In this document: positions 45,592-60,356 of the stretch, piece by piece
How positions within the stretch are numbered: the first letter of the stretch is position 1
Layout: every line of letters starts with the position of its first letter
DNA from: Didymodactylos carnosus
Lineage: Eukaryota; Rotifera; Eurotatoria; Philodinida; Philodinidae
Reading direction: 5' to 3'
Assembly (NCBI GenBank): GCA_905250885.1
Contig: CAJNOQ010000014.1
Coordinates: 1-64,000, forward strand
Length of the DNA: 64,000 nucleotides
The notes under the pieces: model-generated
Database searches by the model: none
Seen by the model: the letters and a program-made list of their open reading frames with translations, nothing else
What the model was told of the DNA's origin: nothing
Position numbers and translations under genes: made by a program

Positions 45592-47607
45592 TATTTTTCA
45601 GTTGGTTTATAAAAACATGTTGTTACATATTTTTGTTTGAAACGAGTAGTAGTAGAAAGAACCATAACCCCGTCTCTAATCGATAATGCATATAGATGTT
45701 TTAACATGACGTGATTCGGTTCAGGTAATAAAGCTGGTTCACACTAAAATAGAAACAGAATGAAACTAATTATGTCAATGTAAGTTATAGTAACATTTGA
45801 GATTCTTGTAGTTTGATATTCGTTCTCCTGATCCTCGATTTTATTACATCAGTTTACAATTTTCACGGATTGTTTGGATCTAGTAGATTTTTTTTTTAAG
45901 TTTTAAACAATAGACAAAGTTATTGAAATCAATTACAGAAAGAATATATAGATGGAATAAAGTATAATTGAATGATATGCGCCACTTACATGTGCTGATG
46001 TGTCTTTATTAAGAATAATGTTTAATAAATGTGGTGGTAAGAATGGTGGTTTGTCTTGTGGAGAAAATTCGTCTTTATTTGGTGGTGGCCAAATCTGATC
46101 GTATGTGCCGGGTGGAGAACGAGCAAGATCCGTATCTGTGGCTAAAATGAATAAATAAAGAGCAGATTAAGTAAGATAAAAATTTTCTTCTCTCAAATTA
46201 CATTGAGATTTGTTTATCGAATGTGTATTTTGATTAGTTGTATGAATAGAATCTGAATGTAAAGCTTCCATCACTTCAAAGTCACTTTTTTTCACTGTTA
46301 TCACATTGTTACGACTAGAATGACCATCTTCAACAGAAGGCTAAACATTAAAAATAAAGACGTATCAGTTTTAGTCATATAAAATCGAGATGAATGTAAT
46401 TCGTCTTATATACCATCTGCAATTATTTATAACATACCTCTGTTAAATCATATTCCCATCTTCCATCAATAATAAACTTATACTGATGTTTTCCTTCTGG
46501 TAGTTCAACAATGGCAACAAAATCGTTATCACTAAAACAGCATAAGAACATATGTATAACATCTATCTAATCAGAACAAGTTTTCGCGTACCTTTTCACC
46601 ATTTGGACGACTTCTTTCCAGTTTGTAAATGATCCAATTAGTTGTGCTTCTTTATCTTTCAATGACGCCGGATAACGGAATACAACTGGAATTGTCTTTT
46701 TCTCTTTTTCACGATTGGATTGACGAATACGTATTGGTAGACTGGGATCTTGTCGAGATGAAATCTGAATAAGACACATGAACAGGAGTGAGATTCTATA
46801 TTTCCGATTTCTCGCGAGAATTTTTAGGAGACGAGCTGAATATTGGCAGAGTTTTTCAACAAAACCTCTACACGACATAATAAACGCTTTTCCCGGCGAT
46901 TCTGTGGCTTTTTCTAAAAGACTACTTTATTTCTATATATTTTCCCTACTTTAAGAATCTCTTGTCAGGAAAAACGTCTTTGGATAAGATATGAGGGGAC
47001 TTTTAATACGAGCAAGAACGAAAAGTCGTACAGTTATCTCATTAAAAAAACACATCTGGTCTACGTGCAGATACTAAACTAACCTATAAAAATTTGACCA
47101 CATGGAAAACCAGCTTCCAATTTTGTCAGAAATTGATAGTGTGAGCTAACCATATTAATTTCGTAGTCTGAAACCATGTGTCGAAAAAATTTTTTAATGA
47201 AAAAAGTTCCGTTCAAAACTAAAACTTGGCTGTGTGTATGTTCAGTTTTAGTCACTAACAAATTTTAATACCATATTCACAATAAGAAAATAAACTGTCA
47301 AATAGGAAGTTATACATACGTTAAAAATTTAAGTTATTTTATATAACATCTTAAATGATCTCAATCTGAAAATTGAAGGATTTTTCTTCGAAACTAAGAT
47401 TTTAGAATTTTCAGAACAATTCAAGAAAAATCATGTACATATATAAACTCACTATTATATTACAATATTGAGTAGAAAACTTACTCTTTCCTCATGTGAT
47501 CTTGAATCATCCGCTTCTAAAGTAACATAACGCCCATCTTCACCATCTCGTTCATATCGTGCATAAGTATCGCTCCGAGTACGACCGGGAGCTTGTTGAT
47601 TACCCAT
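45591..47607 (-). CDS. PRKAB: AMP-activated protein kinase, beta subunit
   Basis: Six exons: 47607-47485, 46764-46592, 46531-46438, 46340-46202, 46141-45990, 45743-45591; 834 nt, 277 residues, the usual length. The start MGNQQ carries the Gly2 N-myristoylation signal typical of AMPK beta, which fixes the start. A CBM48 glycogen-binding domain (about 57-140) shows VVFRYP, LIGSFTNWKE, KSDNDFVAIVELPEG and HQYKFIIDGRWEYD; the Ser of KSDNDF, formed across a splice junction, corresponds to mammalian Ser108. The C-terminal ASC domain has PPGTYDQIWPPP, FLPPHLL, EPNHVMLKHLYALSIRDGVM and finally YVTTCFYKPTEK. The protein scaffolds alpha and gamma subunits in the cytosolic energy-sensing kinase. The ASC end is intact. 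A possible 5' non-coding exon ends at a donor near 48672. Confidence 0.95.
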
Positions 47608-47624
47608 ATAAGTAGAAAAGCTAT

Positions 47625-47626
47625 CT
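47625..47626 (-). promoter_or_regulatory. Splice-acceptor motif 17 nt before the AMPK beta ATG
   Basis: GTTTATTTTTCTTCAG, then 17 nt, then ATG. A matching donor exists upstream (TTCTG then GTAAGTT at about 48672), so a cis-spliced leader is possible here. Confidence 0.55.
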
Positions 47627-47632
47627 GAAGAA

Positions 47633-49505
47633 AAATAAACAATGGCAACAAGATATGAAATGAGTATGAGAGGATACGGTGAATCATTAATAATCAGTAT
47701 CAATAAAAAATAAGCATGTCTTTTTATAAAATGTATCATCACTTTAAAATAAACGATTATTGATACGAAGTTAGATAAATTATTTTGAATCAATAGATAC
47801 TTTAACTTTGTAATGATTAACATCAAAAACATTTATTTATTTTCAAATATTTTGACTGATCAACTCAATCTTAATCAGTTGATAATAAAACTAAAAATTT
47901 AAACCATAGTATAGATATTTTTTTTTGATACATTGATAAAACTTACATAGAATGTACGTGTATACAGTCGATGTTATTGCTGTATTGTAATACATACTTT
48001 CTATTAGATCTGTCTTATTGCATTTTTTATCTTTTTCTTCCTCTTATGTACAGTTTTTGTTCTTAAAGAAATTTTTAATTTTCTTATATGTTGATGAAGA
48101 TTAAACTAATCAATCAAAATATTTTGAAATAAATATTTTTGATATTATTCATTACAAAGTTAAAGCATTTATCAATTTAAAACAGTGTATTATTAACCTC
48201 CATAACAAATCTATTTTCATTTCTATTTTTAAACATATTTCGCTTTGTGTTCATGATCATAAATGGTAAAAGCAAACAAAAAAAACAAACAAGAAAAACA
48301 AAACGTCTTTATATATAATATATAACATACACAACAAAATGCAACATTATTTTACAAGATTTTGTGTAGATTTTCTGGTTTTTAAACTGCAAACATAAAT
48401 TACAGATACGACAAAATTAAAATGTTCTAGGCTACAATAAGAACATATTCCTCTTTCTTTCCACGAACAAAAATGAAGATGATTATACCAGAAGAAAAAA
48501 AAACACAACCAAAAATATATATATGTATATGAGCTTTGAACGAGAACAAAATCGAAATTACAGTATATGAAAAAACAAAAGTCACATCGCACATTTCTTT
48601 GTTGAAATAAATAGAAAATTCACATTTTAGACAAGAAAGCAAAAAAAAGGCTAGTATTTTTCTGAACTTACCAGAAGAATATGCAAAACTACAAGATGAT
48701 AGGGGACGGCAGAGAGAAAGACCAGTCTTTCCAAACGGAGAATTGTCAAAAAGTTGATAGAAACAAACGTTACCTTTCAAAAATCGACTTCGGAAACTGT
48801 TGATCGCTCTCAAAAGTAATTAGTGAGGAAAAAGGGAGTAATTTAATACTTGCTAATTTAGACTAGGAATAGGTTCAACAAAATCAGGGATTTTTAATAA
48901 TTTATTTGTATCGCTCGAATATTTCACTGTTGTTGATATTTTTCTTGCACAAAAAGCTGTAGAATTTCTTTTCTATTGTAAATACAGTTACTCGTAAGTA
49001 ACAAAAACAAAATAACACAATGTACAGATGCAGAAAGAGCCAGAAAAGAACAGAACGGAACAAAAAAAAGTCATCTTGTGTATATAATGTATATCTATGT
49101 AGGTGTCACAAGCCAAAAGAACAGAAAAAGCCCAACAAAATTCATCTTTACATATAGGCAAAAAAATATTTTTATCCATGAAAGAAAAACGAGATTTTCT
49201 TCTTCTTTTCTGTTCGCCTTTTCGTTCAGAAACAAAAAGCTGTAACATATGAGCAGAAAAGAAATGATAACAGCTGATGTGTGACCAGACGTTTTTAAAT
49301 CGTATGGAAAGACATTTAAGGAAGGACGTTTAGAAAAAGCGTTTGGGCATTTCTTCTTTGACAAATAACCAAATAAAGGAAAAAAATTTCGATGGATTTT
49401 TCTATTGACCACTTTTCTGGTAATTTTCACATTTTTAGAACAAAGTAATTTTCATCATTCTTAAGAGCGAAGGAGGATATCTACATAAAAGAAAATGATC
49501 TTGTC
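47633..49505. other. Upstream region of AMPK beta and 3' flank of GTF3C4
   Basis: No coding exon recognised. Minus-strand ORFs (48347-48813, 48988-49430) are low-complexity and Phe/Cys-rich, as expected of AT-rich chance ORFs. It probably contains the AMPK beta 5' exon (about 48672-48830) and promoter. Confidence 0.45.
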
Positions 49506-52500
49506 TTATCCACAAAATGTACATGTGAATCCGCCAAGAATCTTGGTTAATGTTGTTAATTGAAATTCATCTGTTGTTCCATCGGTAATATAGAAATTAC
49601 ATAGCGTACAACGTTTTGCTCGATCTTGAACATAGATGGGTAAAAATGTTTTATTACAACGTTGAAACTCGTGACCATTGGTGCAGCTCAAATCAAAAAA
49701 TGTTCGAATTAGAAGCTGACCGTTACAGATAGGACACTGTAAATATTTGGCGTCACATGTTTGAATATTGACTAACGATGAATATTGACCAGATGTGGTC
49801 GATGGTATAACAGCTGTTCCATTGGCTGCTGCTGTCGTGGGACTTGAAGTCATATTCGGATTAGCCATGGCTAAAACAAAAAATGGTTTTAAATCAAAAC
49901 TTCAAATAACTTAGGGCAACATCATATAAATTTGTCTTATTATTAATTCTCAAGAACACCGTCGATTCAATTTAGACGGTTGTAGACTTTCTCCCAGAAA
50001 CAGTATAAAACTCAATTTTCTACCCTTTTTATCAGTTAGAAAAGTTTTAAAAGATTTTTGAATAGTTTGAATTAAAGGATACTCCTCTACTATTTACAAT
50101 ACTGTTGTTTGTTTCTTTGTTTTTGCAAGAAAAAGTTAAAAATATACCTAGAAGTGTTCCAAACTGTTGATTAATATTTGCGTTTGTTCCTCCCGTTGAA
50201 TTCTGTTGATTTGCTTGTAGTTGTTGTGTGGAATATTGCAATAGTTGTTCACACCAGTATAATATTGATTTTTCTATGGGTGTTAATTGTTGTAAATAAC
50301 CTTCACCGTTCTTTTGCACAAAATCATACAATTTTTTAATTAGATCAATCGATATCATTTGAGCAAATACATCAGCTAAAACATTAGGGAAATAGAAGGT
50401 ACTTTTCTTTTAAATAACGATCCTAATTATTTATTATTTACCCAAAAATAGCATGTAAGGTGCTTGTCTCAATCCATTACCCAAGCCACTATTATGATAA
50501 GATAATAATAGTCGGCATAGTGAATGTACTTTTTTTAATAATGAAACAGATGCTTGATCAGCACAATCTGCTACAGACATGATTAGATCAGTCAATGCAT
50601 TTGATTTATCTGAATACAGTAGAACACGTAGTGCTGCTAAAACATCGTTCAAACGAAATGATGGCAATGGATTTGATAAGAAGAATGTGATGGTAGATGA
50701 GACATCTTTGAGAGAATAAACGCTTAATGTTAATATTGCTTCTGAACGTTTCATTGTAATCACAGTACAATGAGTTGGTGTTATCCCAGCTGCTTGACAA
50801 TCGTTCCCTAAATTAAAGACAAAGTAAATAGGACACATTTTTCGCACTGACTCAATTTATTAGTGTAAAAAATATGTAAGGATTAGTTATTCATTTCTTC
50901 CTGTAATTTTCCTCTCTCCGTTTGTAAAATAATAATCACAAACACGAAGGATAAATCGTCTTAATTAACAAGCATGAAAAACGTACGTATTATGCGTTGA
51001 GCATACCATAGACATTCAATGGAGACTTCATTTTAGTACGTTCTGCTGACGAGGACTACATACCGTTTGGTGTCAGCTGACAGTATTGTTCAAATCTTGT
51101 TGTTTGTTGTCCGTGATGTTGATGTTGTGGATCTGCTAGAATGGTTTGGCGATGGATATAACCATCTCTACATATTAGAAATAGATCTTGTTGTTCATTT
51201 AAGAAATGTGTTAGAACCGCTGAATTTAAAGCATATTCATTAACAGTTTTAATTGTAAATTGCGAACATGACGAATTATAACCAGTCGATGTTATATTGA
51301 GAGTAGCGATAACGATCGAGTCCATTTGGGCAAAAAATAATTTATATTCGCCATGTTGTTGATACAAAGCGATATGATGAATACGAGCACCATTCGACAC
51401 TAAATGAGGAGACTCTTGTTTCGTATAAGCTAGCAAGGGAGCAGATTCATTTCCAGTGAGCGATATTGATATGAGACTAACATGACCATGTGATGAACCC
51501 AAGGCTAAAAGAAAAAATAGTAGAAAACAAAAAATTCTTTGATAAAAAACTTATTTTTTTTAATATACCTAGTATACCGGCTGTATCTGATAGCGATAGC
51601 CACGCCATGGCTGATATTGAATTATGATTTGTTGGTGGTGGGGACTGTTGTAGCTGGAGAGCTGGTAGTGAAGATGTTTTGTTCGAATAATGATTTCCGT
51701 TGAGCGTAGGAGGCGAATGAGAGTTTGACATTTTTTGCTTTCCTCCCGAAGATTGTTGTTGTGGGTTATTATTGTTATTACAGTTTGTCTCTGTTGCATT
51801 TGGTTCGAGAAGTGCTGCATAAGTTAGAGTTAAATTATTAGTTTGTTGTTGTTCGGACAATTGCCAAATAGCTACATGACCCGATTCCAAACCACAAAAT
51901 AATAGGACGAATCGAGACGGAGAATCACGACGTAAGACAGATGACCATCCCAGACATGATGGAACTAAAACACAAGATGTTCAATATTAAAAAAAATCAA
52001 CTTATGCGTTCATCTATTTGAAGCCTGTTGTCTGAGAAAGGTATGTAAGCTAAAAATCTTTCTCTTAAAACCAACGTGTTAAATTCTTTTCCTGTGAGAC
52101 CTTAGATTATAAGAAAAAAAAAACGCTTGTTTTTTTCTTTCCTCTTCTTAACCGTTCTTTACTGAAGAAAATTCCTAATGTTTTTTTTCTTTATATTCTT
52201 CGAGAGAAAAAGCAGACTTCATTCAAGAAAAATCTTGTTACATTTTCTTTTATGTTCTTTCCCTAACATTTATCAAAGAAAAAAGTAAACCTTATATTTT
52301 CTTAAAAATCTTTTTTTCCTAAATATTAAAAAGCAACGTATATGTAAAAGAAAAAAACAAGGAAGAAAATACCCTTTTTTCTCGTTTTTTATTTCGTTCT
52401 TTTTCTTTTCTTTCTCTACTACACTTTTCGTCTTATACATCTGTTCAACAATTTCATTTATTCTTTTGAACAGAGAAGTGATATCGCTCTTAAACCATCA

Positions 52501-53623
52501 AGTGAGTATGCATAATGCGATTGAGAGAGCTAAATGGTATTTTTATTTTTACTCAACATAAAGAATTCAGATCATAAATATCATAAACAATGGTTTCAGT
52601 TGTACAATTAGAAACGCAAAATTTGAAAATTTCAGGTATTGTTTTCGTACAGGCTGGCTGATTTTTATTCCTCATTAACCCTATCGATGGTTCATGATAG
52701 AACTTTAATTCAAAACCTGAATGAAAAAAGTTAAACACAGTAGCTATGAATCGTTGCTTTCGTTACCAATTAAAAGAGAGTTAAATTATTAAAAAACTGA
52801 AAATTCAGGTTGGTAAATCCCATGCATCGTTTATAATTACAATGATTGCGAATTATAATTTTTCCTAATAAAGAGAGAACACGACCATTATGCGAAGAAA
52901 AAAAACATCTAAAAGAAGACGAATGGAGCAGAACAAAAACGCCAGCAAAATATAAATGAGAGAAAGAATACATAGAACTAAGAAAATGTCAAAAAAGGGG
53001 GCCAAATTTTCTTTTTGCGTATAAGCCGCTCCATTCCCGCAAAAAAACTGTCAGAACCCATTTGCTAAAAAAAATTGAACTTCTGGCACATGGTTTCTCT
53101 TACAAATCATACCTAACAGTGCTTCTTCATCGCGTGATAAACCTTGTGTTGAATTTGTCGTTGTTCCATTTGTAGTCGTTGTTTGTGAAGATGCTGAAGG
53201 TTTTGTCGATGTTGTCGTTCTTCCATTTCTTTCATCTAGTTGTGATCGCCATCTTTTACTGACGTTGAATAATACCACAGGTGACTCTTGATTTGCATCG
53301 CATATTACTAGTTGACCGGTTGATGATGCCACAGCTAACAATCTTGCACCATCCGGTCGTAGTGAATCTGGACAGAATAAAGCTAATGGGGTATAAGTAT
53401 AATATCGCAAATCATCTTGCTCTAAATGTTGATCGAGTTGAAACCATGAAACGGTAAATAGTTGAACTTTACGTGATGAATGACCGCTAAATGTGAGTAG
53501 TGTGAAACCGGTTGACGAGGCTATAGCGAAACGACTCCAATCGGAACACGATATTGCGCCATCTTTTAGAGAATCAGATGTTTGAAAATGTTGCTCCTCT
53601 AACAGAGAGCAATCAAAACTCAT
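49506..53623 (-). CDS. GTF3C4: TFIIIC subunit TFIIIC90 (general transcription factor 3C subunit 4)
   Basis: Six exons: 53623-53113, 51964-51569, 51504-51064, 50807-50442, 50375-50148, 49870-49506; 2307 nt, 768 residues (human about 820), phases consistent. The N-terminal half is a WD40-type TFIIIC90 domain: ISCSDWSRFAIASSTGFTLL, LLAVASSTGQLVICD, LVPSCLGWSS, LFCGLESGHVAIWQL, ISAMAWLSLSDTAGILALGS and DLFLICRDGYIHRQ. A helical, low-complexity middle follows. The C-terminus is a TFIIIC zinc-finger domain with CPICNGQ, C-TNGHEFQRC, RCTLCNFY and the terminal CTFCG. It is a nuclear factor that helps TFIIIC recruit TFIIIB at tRNA and other Pol III genes. An Asn/Gln-rich insert (about residues 210-270) is lineage-specific. 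The first intron is long (1148 bp); the others are 59-256 bp. Confidence 0.9.
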
Positions 53624-53633
53624 TGTTCATTAC

Positions 53634-53635
53634 CT
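53634..53635 (-). promoter_or_regulatory. Splice-acceptor motif 10 nt before the GTF3C4 ATG
   Basis: TGTTTTTTGTTTCAG, then 10 nt, then ATG at 53623. Confidence 0.55.
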
Positions 53636-55243
53636 GAAACAAAAAACAACAACGAAAGGTGAGATTTGTGCACTTGTATTCTAGAGAAAAAAAATTGTTC
53701 ACACAATGAATTGGGAAGCTGCATTTTTATCGTGTTCAACAATACAAAAAACTTTGTAGTAGTAACAACTGTTGTCTTTGCTTTCTTGGAGATTGAGAGG
53801 TATAGTTTCAATTAAAAGTCTATTTCTAACAGTTTTTCAAAACAGAGTGCATTACTCATAATGTATCTGTATGTGCCTAAGTACCGGAAATAGTTGAAAC
53901 ACTTGAAAAAACATAACGTGAAGCTACCTTTCTCTCTTAAAGAAGTGGGATTGCGAAAAAGAATTTTTTTCATTGAATCAGAATCCACAGAAAGTATGGC
54001 TAAACCCATAAATGTTTACCTTTCAATAGATAGAAAAGATCAAAAAAAATCAACGTTTTCTCTCTAACTCTCAGACTTTTTGTATGTTTACTTTCTCGTA
54101 GAAGATAATAAAAAAAGATAACAGTAAGAATAACAGATCAGAAACCAGTCGTCAAATTTTTGCTAAGACATTTTAGAATAAGAATACAAATAATCAGGCA
54201 TAATTATTTCGATTAAAATATAAATAGATATGAAAAGCATAATTATTAATATTAAAAAAATTCCGTGTTTGCAACTAATCAATGACGAAAGGACGAAAAA
54301 AAAAGAAAAAGTATTTTCATTTTCATCTTTTTTCTTTCTTTTTGCTTCCATAACTACCCATCTTTCGACAAAAAAACCTCCAGAAAATATTAAAAAAATA
54401 TATGTTTTTGTCTGGGTGCGATTGTATGCTAAAGAGTTTTCATTGTCAAATTTTCTACACTCTTATGTGACTGTTTCTTGAAGAAGTCATACAATACCCA
54501 ATAGATGACACTAGTAGTACTTATTAATTTCCTTAATTAAGTATTTGTTTTCTATTATCGAACAAATCTAGAATATTTAGACCATATTAAGCAAAAGTTC
54601 AAGTTATGGCCAAGAAATAACTTGTACGGCCCGTGTAGATAGCCCTTCAGATAATCTGTGGCAACACTATCGCTGTTTGTAAAACACTAAGGTAAAACGT
54701 GCTTTTTGTATGAGGAAAACGCTCTTTAGTTCTATGAATCCTTGCTATTCATTTTTCGGTCTTGAAACGAAAAGACTTTATTTTTCATGAATTCTTTCCT
54801 GAAATCATACATGCTTATTGATGTCAAACGGCTGCTAAGAACATCTTTGATGGCGAAAAACATACGATCGATATATCGCTATTACGTCTCATCATCCTTC
54901 TTTTCGGAACAGATGAATAATCAATTCACTTTTCGTTTCTTTCTTGATTTAGAGATTTGAAACCATCAGCATCATTTGCGCTCGTAGTTACAAGGTTAAA
55001 TAATACTCAGATATATAAGATATTTTTACTTCATTTTATTACAGAGTTAATTAATCCACTTTTTTTTCCTTATTTGGTCGGCTTCTCTACGTTTCAGCTA
55101 ATTTAGTATTAATTTGATTTATTTTATAGATTTGTTCAGCTCTATATTCTTAATTCTGTCACAGATCTCCATCCATCTACTTACACATACGTTCGTTTAA
55201 TCTTTTACTCACACTATCTTCATCTGTCGAAAATCGGTCAGTC
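53636..55243. other. Shared upstream region of GTF3C4 and ARF1
   Basis: The two genes start 1.6 kb apart in opposite directions. No gene is seen between them. A GTACGGCCCG motif near 54627 resembles the end of the fold-back element at 59923 and may be a fragment. A weak acceptor (TTAATTCTGTCACAG) lies 79 nt before the ARF1 start. Confidence 0.4.
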
Positions 55244-58088
<2,845 letters not shown>

Positions 58089-59037
58089 AATGAAATTAAT
58101 GGTAAAATAAAATAGAAAATTTAAAAAGCCATAAGGAACATAGGACAACTATAAGCCGCCTTTTTTTCTCTGTTTTACTTTTTGATCTTAATATATGTTA
58201 TATTCTTTCCATTTTAAAAGAGAGATCAGCCAATACACACATTCACAAGTTTAGTTTTAATCAAAAGTGGATATTTTTAGAAAGAGAGAGTAAGAACAAT
58301 CTGTTATCCATTTATCTGTATCTATCTATCTATCTATCTATCTATTTATTTCATTTTTTTTTCGTTTTTGTTCTTTTTTTCATCGTTGTTGTTGTTGATG
58401 ATTAATGTTGCACAGACGCACATACACTCAAGAATCTGAAAAAGCTGTGCGCCTAACATACACATATTTTCCATTGTTGGTTCGATTTTTTTCTTTTTAC
58501 ATTATTTGTTAAAACAATTTTTCGTGGTTGGGTTAAGAAAAACATTAAAAATAAAGAAAAACAGGATGGGAAATGGAGATAAAGCGTGTTTTTTTCAATG
58601 TGTTAATGTTGTTGTTCGACCGGGAACAAATTTTATGTATATTCAAGTATTGTTAAATAAATTTTATAAATTCAACGATGTTGGCAGCTGAAAAAGAACG
58701 AGTTACTTACTTTTTTTTAATGAAAACAATTTACTTAGAAGAAGCGGCAGTCTCTAGTTTTCGGTATTACTCGCAGCTTGATCTTACTATCTCATACACA
58801 GATTTATGTCCTGTCAGTAATGTCAGCGAGTAATCTTCCGTGAATAAAATGCAAATTTTTCTTCGATGGTAGCTGATAGTCTACAATACTTATTTATTTT
58901 ATATATTTTGAGAGAGATATCTGAACTAAATACGGCCATTTTCAAACTGTCATCATTGGCTGACAGTGTAAAAAGATAGCCACTAGTCGGACTAGTAGTA
59001 ATGATTTAATACTACCTTGGAAATATTGGATTTGAAG
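58089..59037. other. ARF1 3' UTR and flank
   Basis: Contains AATAAA (58106), a tetranucleotide repeat and T-rich tracts. No gene recognised. Confidence 0.5.
58319..58345. repeat. (TATC)n microsatellite
   Basis: About six tetranucleotide units in the presumed ARF1 3' UTR. Confidence 0.85.
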
Positions 59038-59199
59038 CAGGCCCGTAGCCAGGGAGTTGCCCGTTGTGCCCGAGCACACCCCGTAAGTGAAAATTGCTAT
59101 CTAACTGCTAGGAATCAGAACCGGTATAACCAGAAAACAAAATGGAAGAAAACCGGTATATCGATTTACATCTATAGCCAAATCCTGGCTACGGGTCTG
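59038..59199. mobile_element. hAT-type MITE, 162 bp
   Basis: It starts CAGGCCCGTAGCCAGG and ends CCTGGCTACGGGTCTG, 16-bp inverted termini with one mismatch. The flanking 8-mers ATTTGAAG and ACTTGAAT match at 6 of 8 positions, suggesting an aged target duplication. No coding capacity. Confidence 0.8.
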
Positions 59200-59922
59200 A
59201 CTTGAATCATTACCACAATGACGAAATCACGATTAATAACGGGCGATTTATCGAATAATGCTCATGAAAATTAAGCACGATATGCCTCATACAAAAAAAA
59301 ACTTCAGCGCGCACTGGTATCCCACATGTACTGGTAAACACATTTTTGTAGGAAATCATGGAAAAGTGAATTATATCCTTATTTTCAAACCTGATCATCG
59401 TCTATTTGTTTTCGCTTTGTTCATTTTTAGGTCTTCTTTATTGCTTTTTATTCATGTTGTTTCTACTTTTTTTCAATTGAAATCCAATCTAATGATGTTT
59501 AATTCACAATTACAGATGGATTTTCCACTATTTATTACATTTGTTATTATTCAAGATATAGTTTCTTGTAAGTATATGCGGTATACTATTAAATCATTTG
59601 AGAAAAGTAAAAATCCTTAGAAAAACTTAGACTTAAGTAAAATCTTAGAAGTCTCTGTTAAAAGTACCACAGAAGTACTGTCAAGAACAATCAGCGTTTA
59701 GAAATACTTTGATTATGTCAGAATATCGCTGAAATTTGGAATGTGACAAATTTCTTTTGTACACCGTATAAAAGTGGCATTTCGTTTTTATTTCTTTTGC
59801 TCTAGTTCGCGGTAATTTTACGTCTGTTGAAAGCGATAAATATGGATGATTTGATCGAGATCCTACATTAAACGGCTTCTTTTCATTTTGGAGCTTTGTT
59901 TTACTATTATTATCAAGTATGT
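59200..59922. other. Gene-free stretch
   Basis: Two overlapping opposite ORFs (59210-59398 on -, 59258-59620 on +) show no recognisable family. The 120-residue plus-strand ORF is hydrophobic and Phe-rich, typical of AT-rich chance ORFs. Confidence 0.4.
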
Positions 59923-60356
59923 GTACGGCCCGCCTCGTCCACTGAAGTTTGCTACTGCAAGTGTAATTTTGCCACGGTTTTCCACTAAATTACTCTTAGA
60001 ACTAGACTACTTTTAGAAAAACAGTAGTCACATTTCGTTGGAAAGAAAAGATAAAGCTGGACCTAAGCGAATTGTTCAAAAATTTTCGTTCAGGCGAAAA
60101 AATTAAAAGAATTTCACTGTCTTTTGACAAAAAACTGAAGTTAAGAAATATGTATGTTTCACATTTTTTCGTCTGAACGAAAATTTTTGAACAATTCGCT
60201 TAGGTCGAGTTTTAAAGAGCTTCGACTTTTCTTTCCAACGAAATGTTATTCGACCCTCTACTGCTTTTCATCAAAAAGTTATGACCATTTTAATTTAGTG
60301 AAAACCGTGGCGGAATCACACTTGCGATAGCAAACTTCGGTGGACAGACCGTGTAC
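59923..60356. repeat. Fold-back element, about 434 bp, arms about 180-200 bp
   Basis: The left arm (59923-60107) pairs with the reverse complement of the right (about 60155-60356). Shared blocks include GCGAATTGTTCAAAAATTTT, CATTTCGTTGGAAAGAAAAG, GAAGTTTGCTA and GCCACGGTTTT. The ends read GTACGGCCCGCC on the left and, reversed, GTACACGGTCTG on the right. The loop is about 50 nt. No coding capacity. Confidence 0.85.

Noticed and set aside
45591-45640. Apparent frameshift at the C-terminus of AMPK beta
   Set aside because: On recounting the T run the frame is intact and reads YVTTCFYKPTEK, as the family requires.
48347-49430. Several 80-128-residue minus-strand ORFs between AMPK beta and GTF3C4
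   Set aside because: Phe/Cys/Ser-rich low-complexity translations without domain resemblance; probably UTR or intergenic DNA.
51569-51820. Minus-strand ORF overlapping GTF3C4 exon 2
   Set aside because: It is an alternative frame of a confirmed exon with a CAA/AAT-rich insert.
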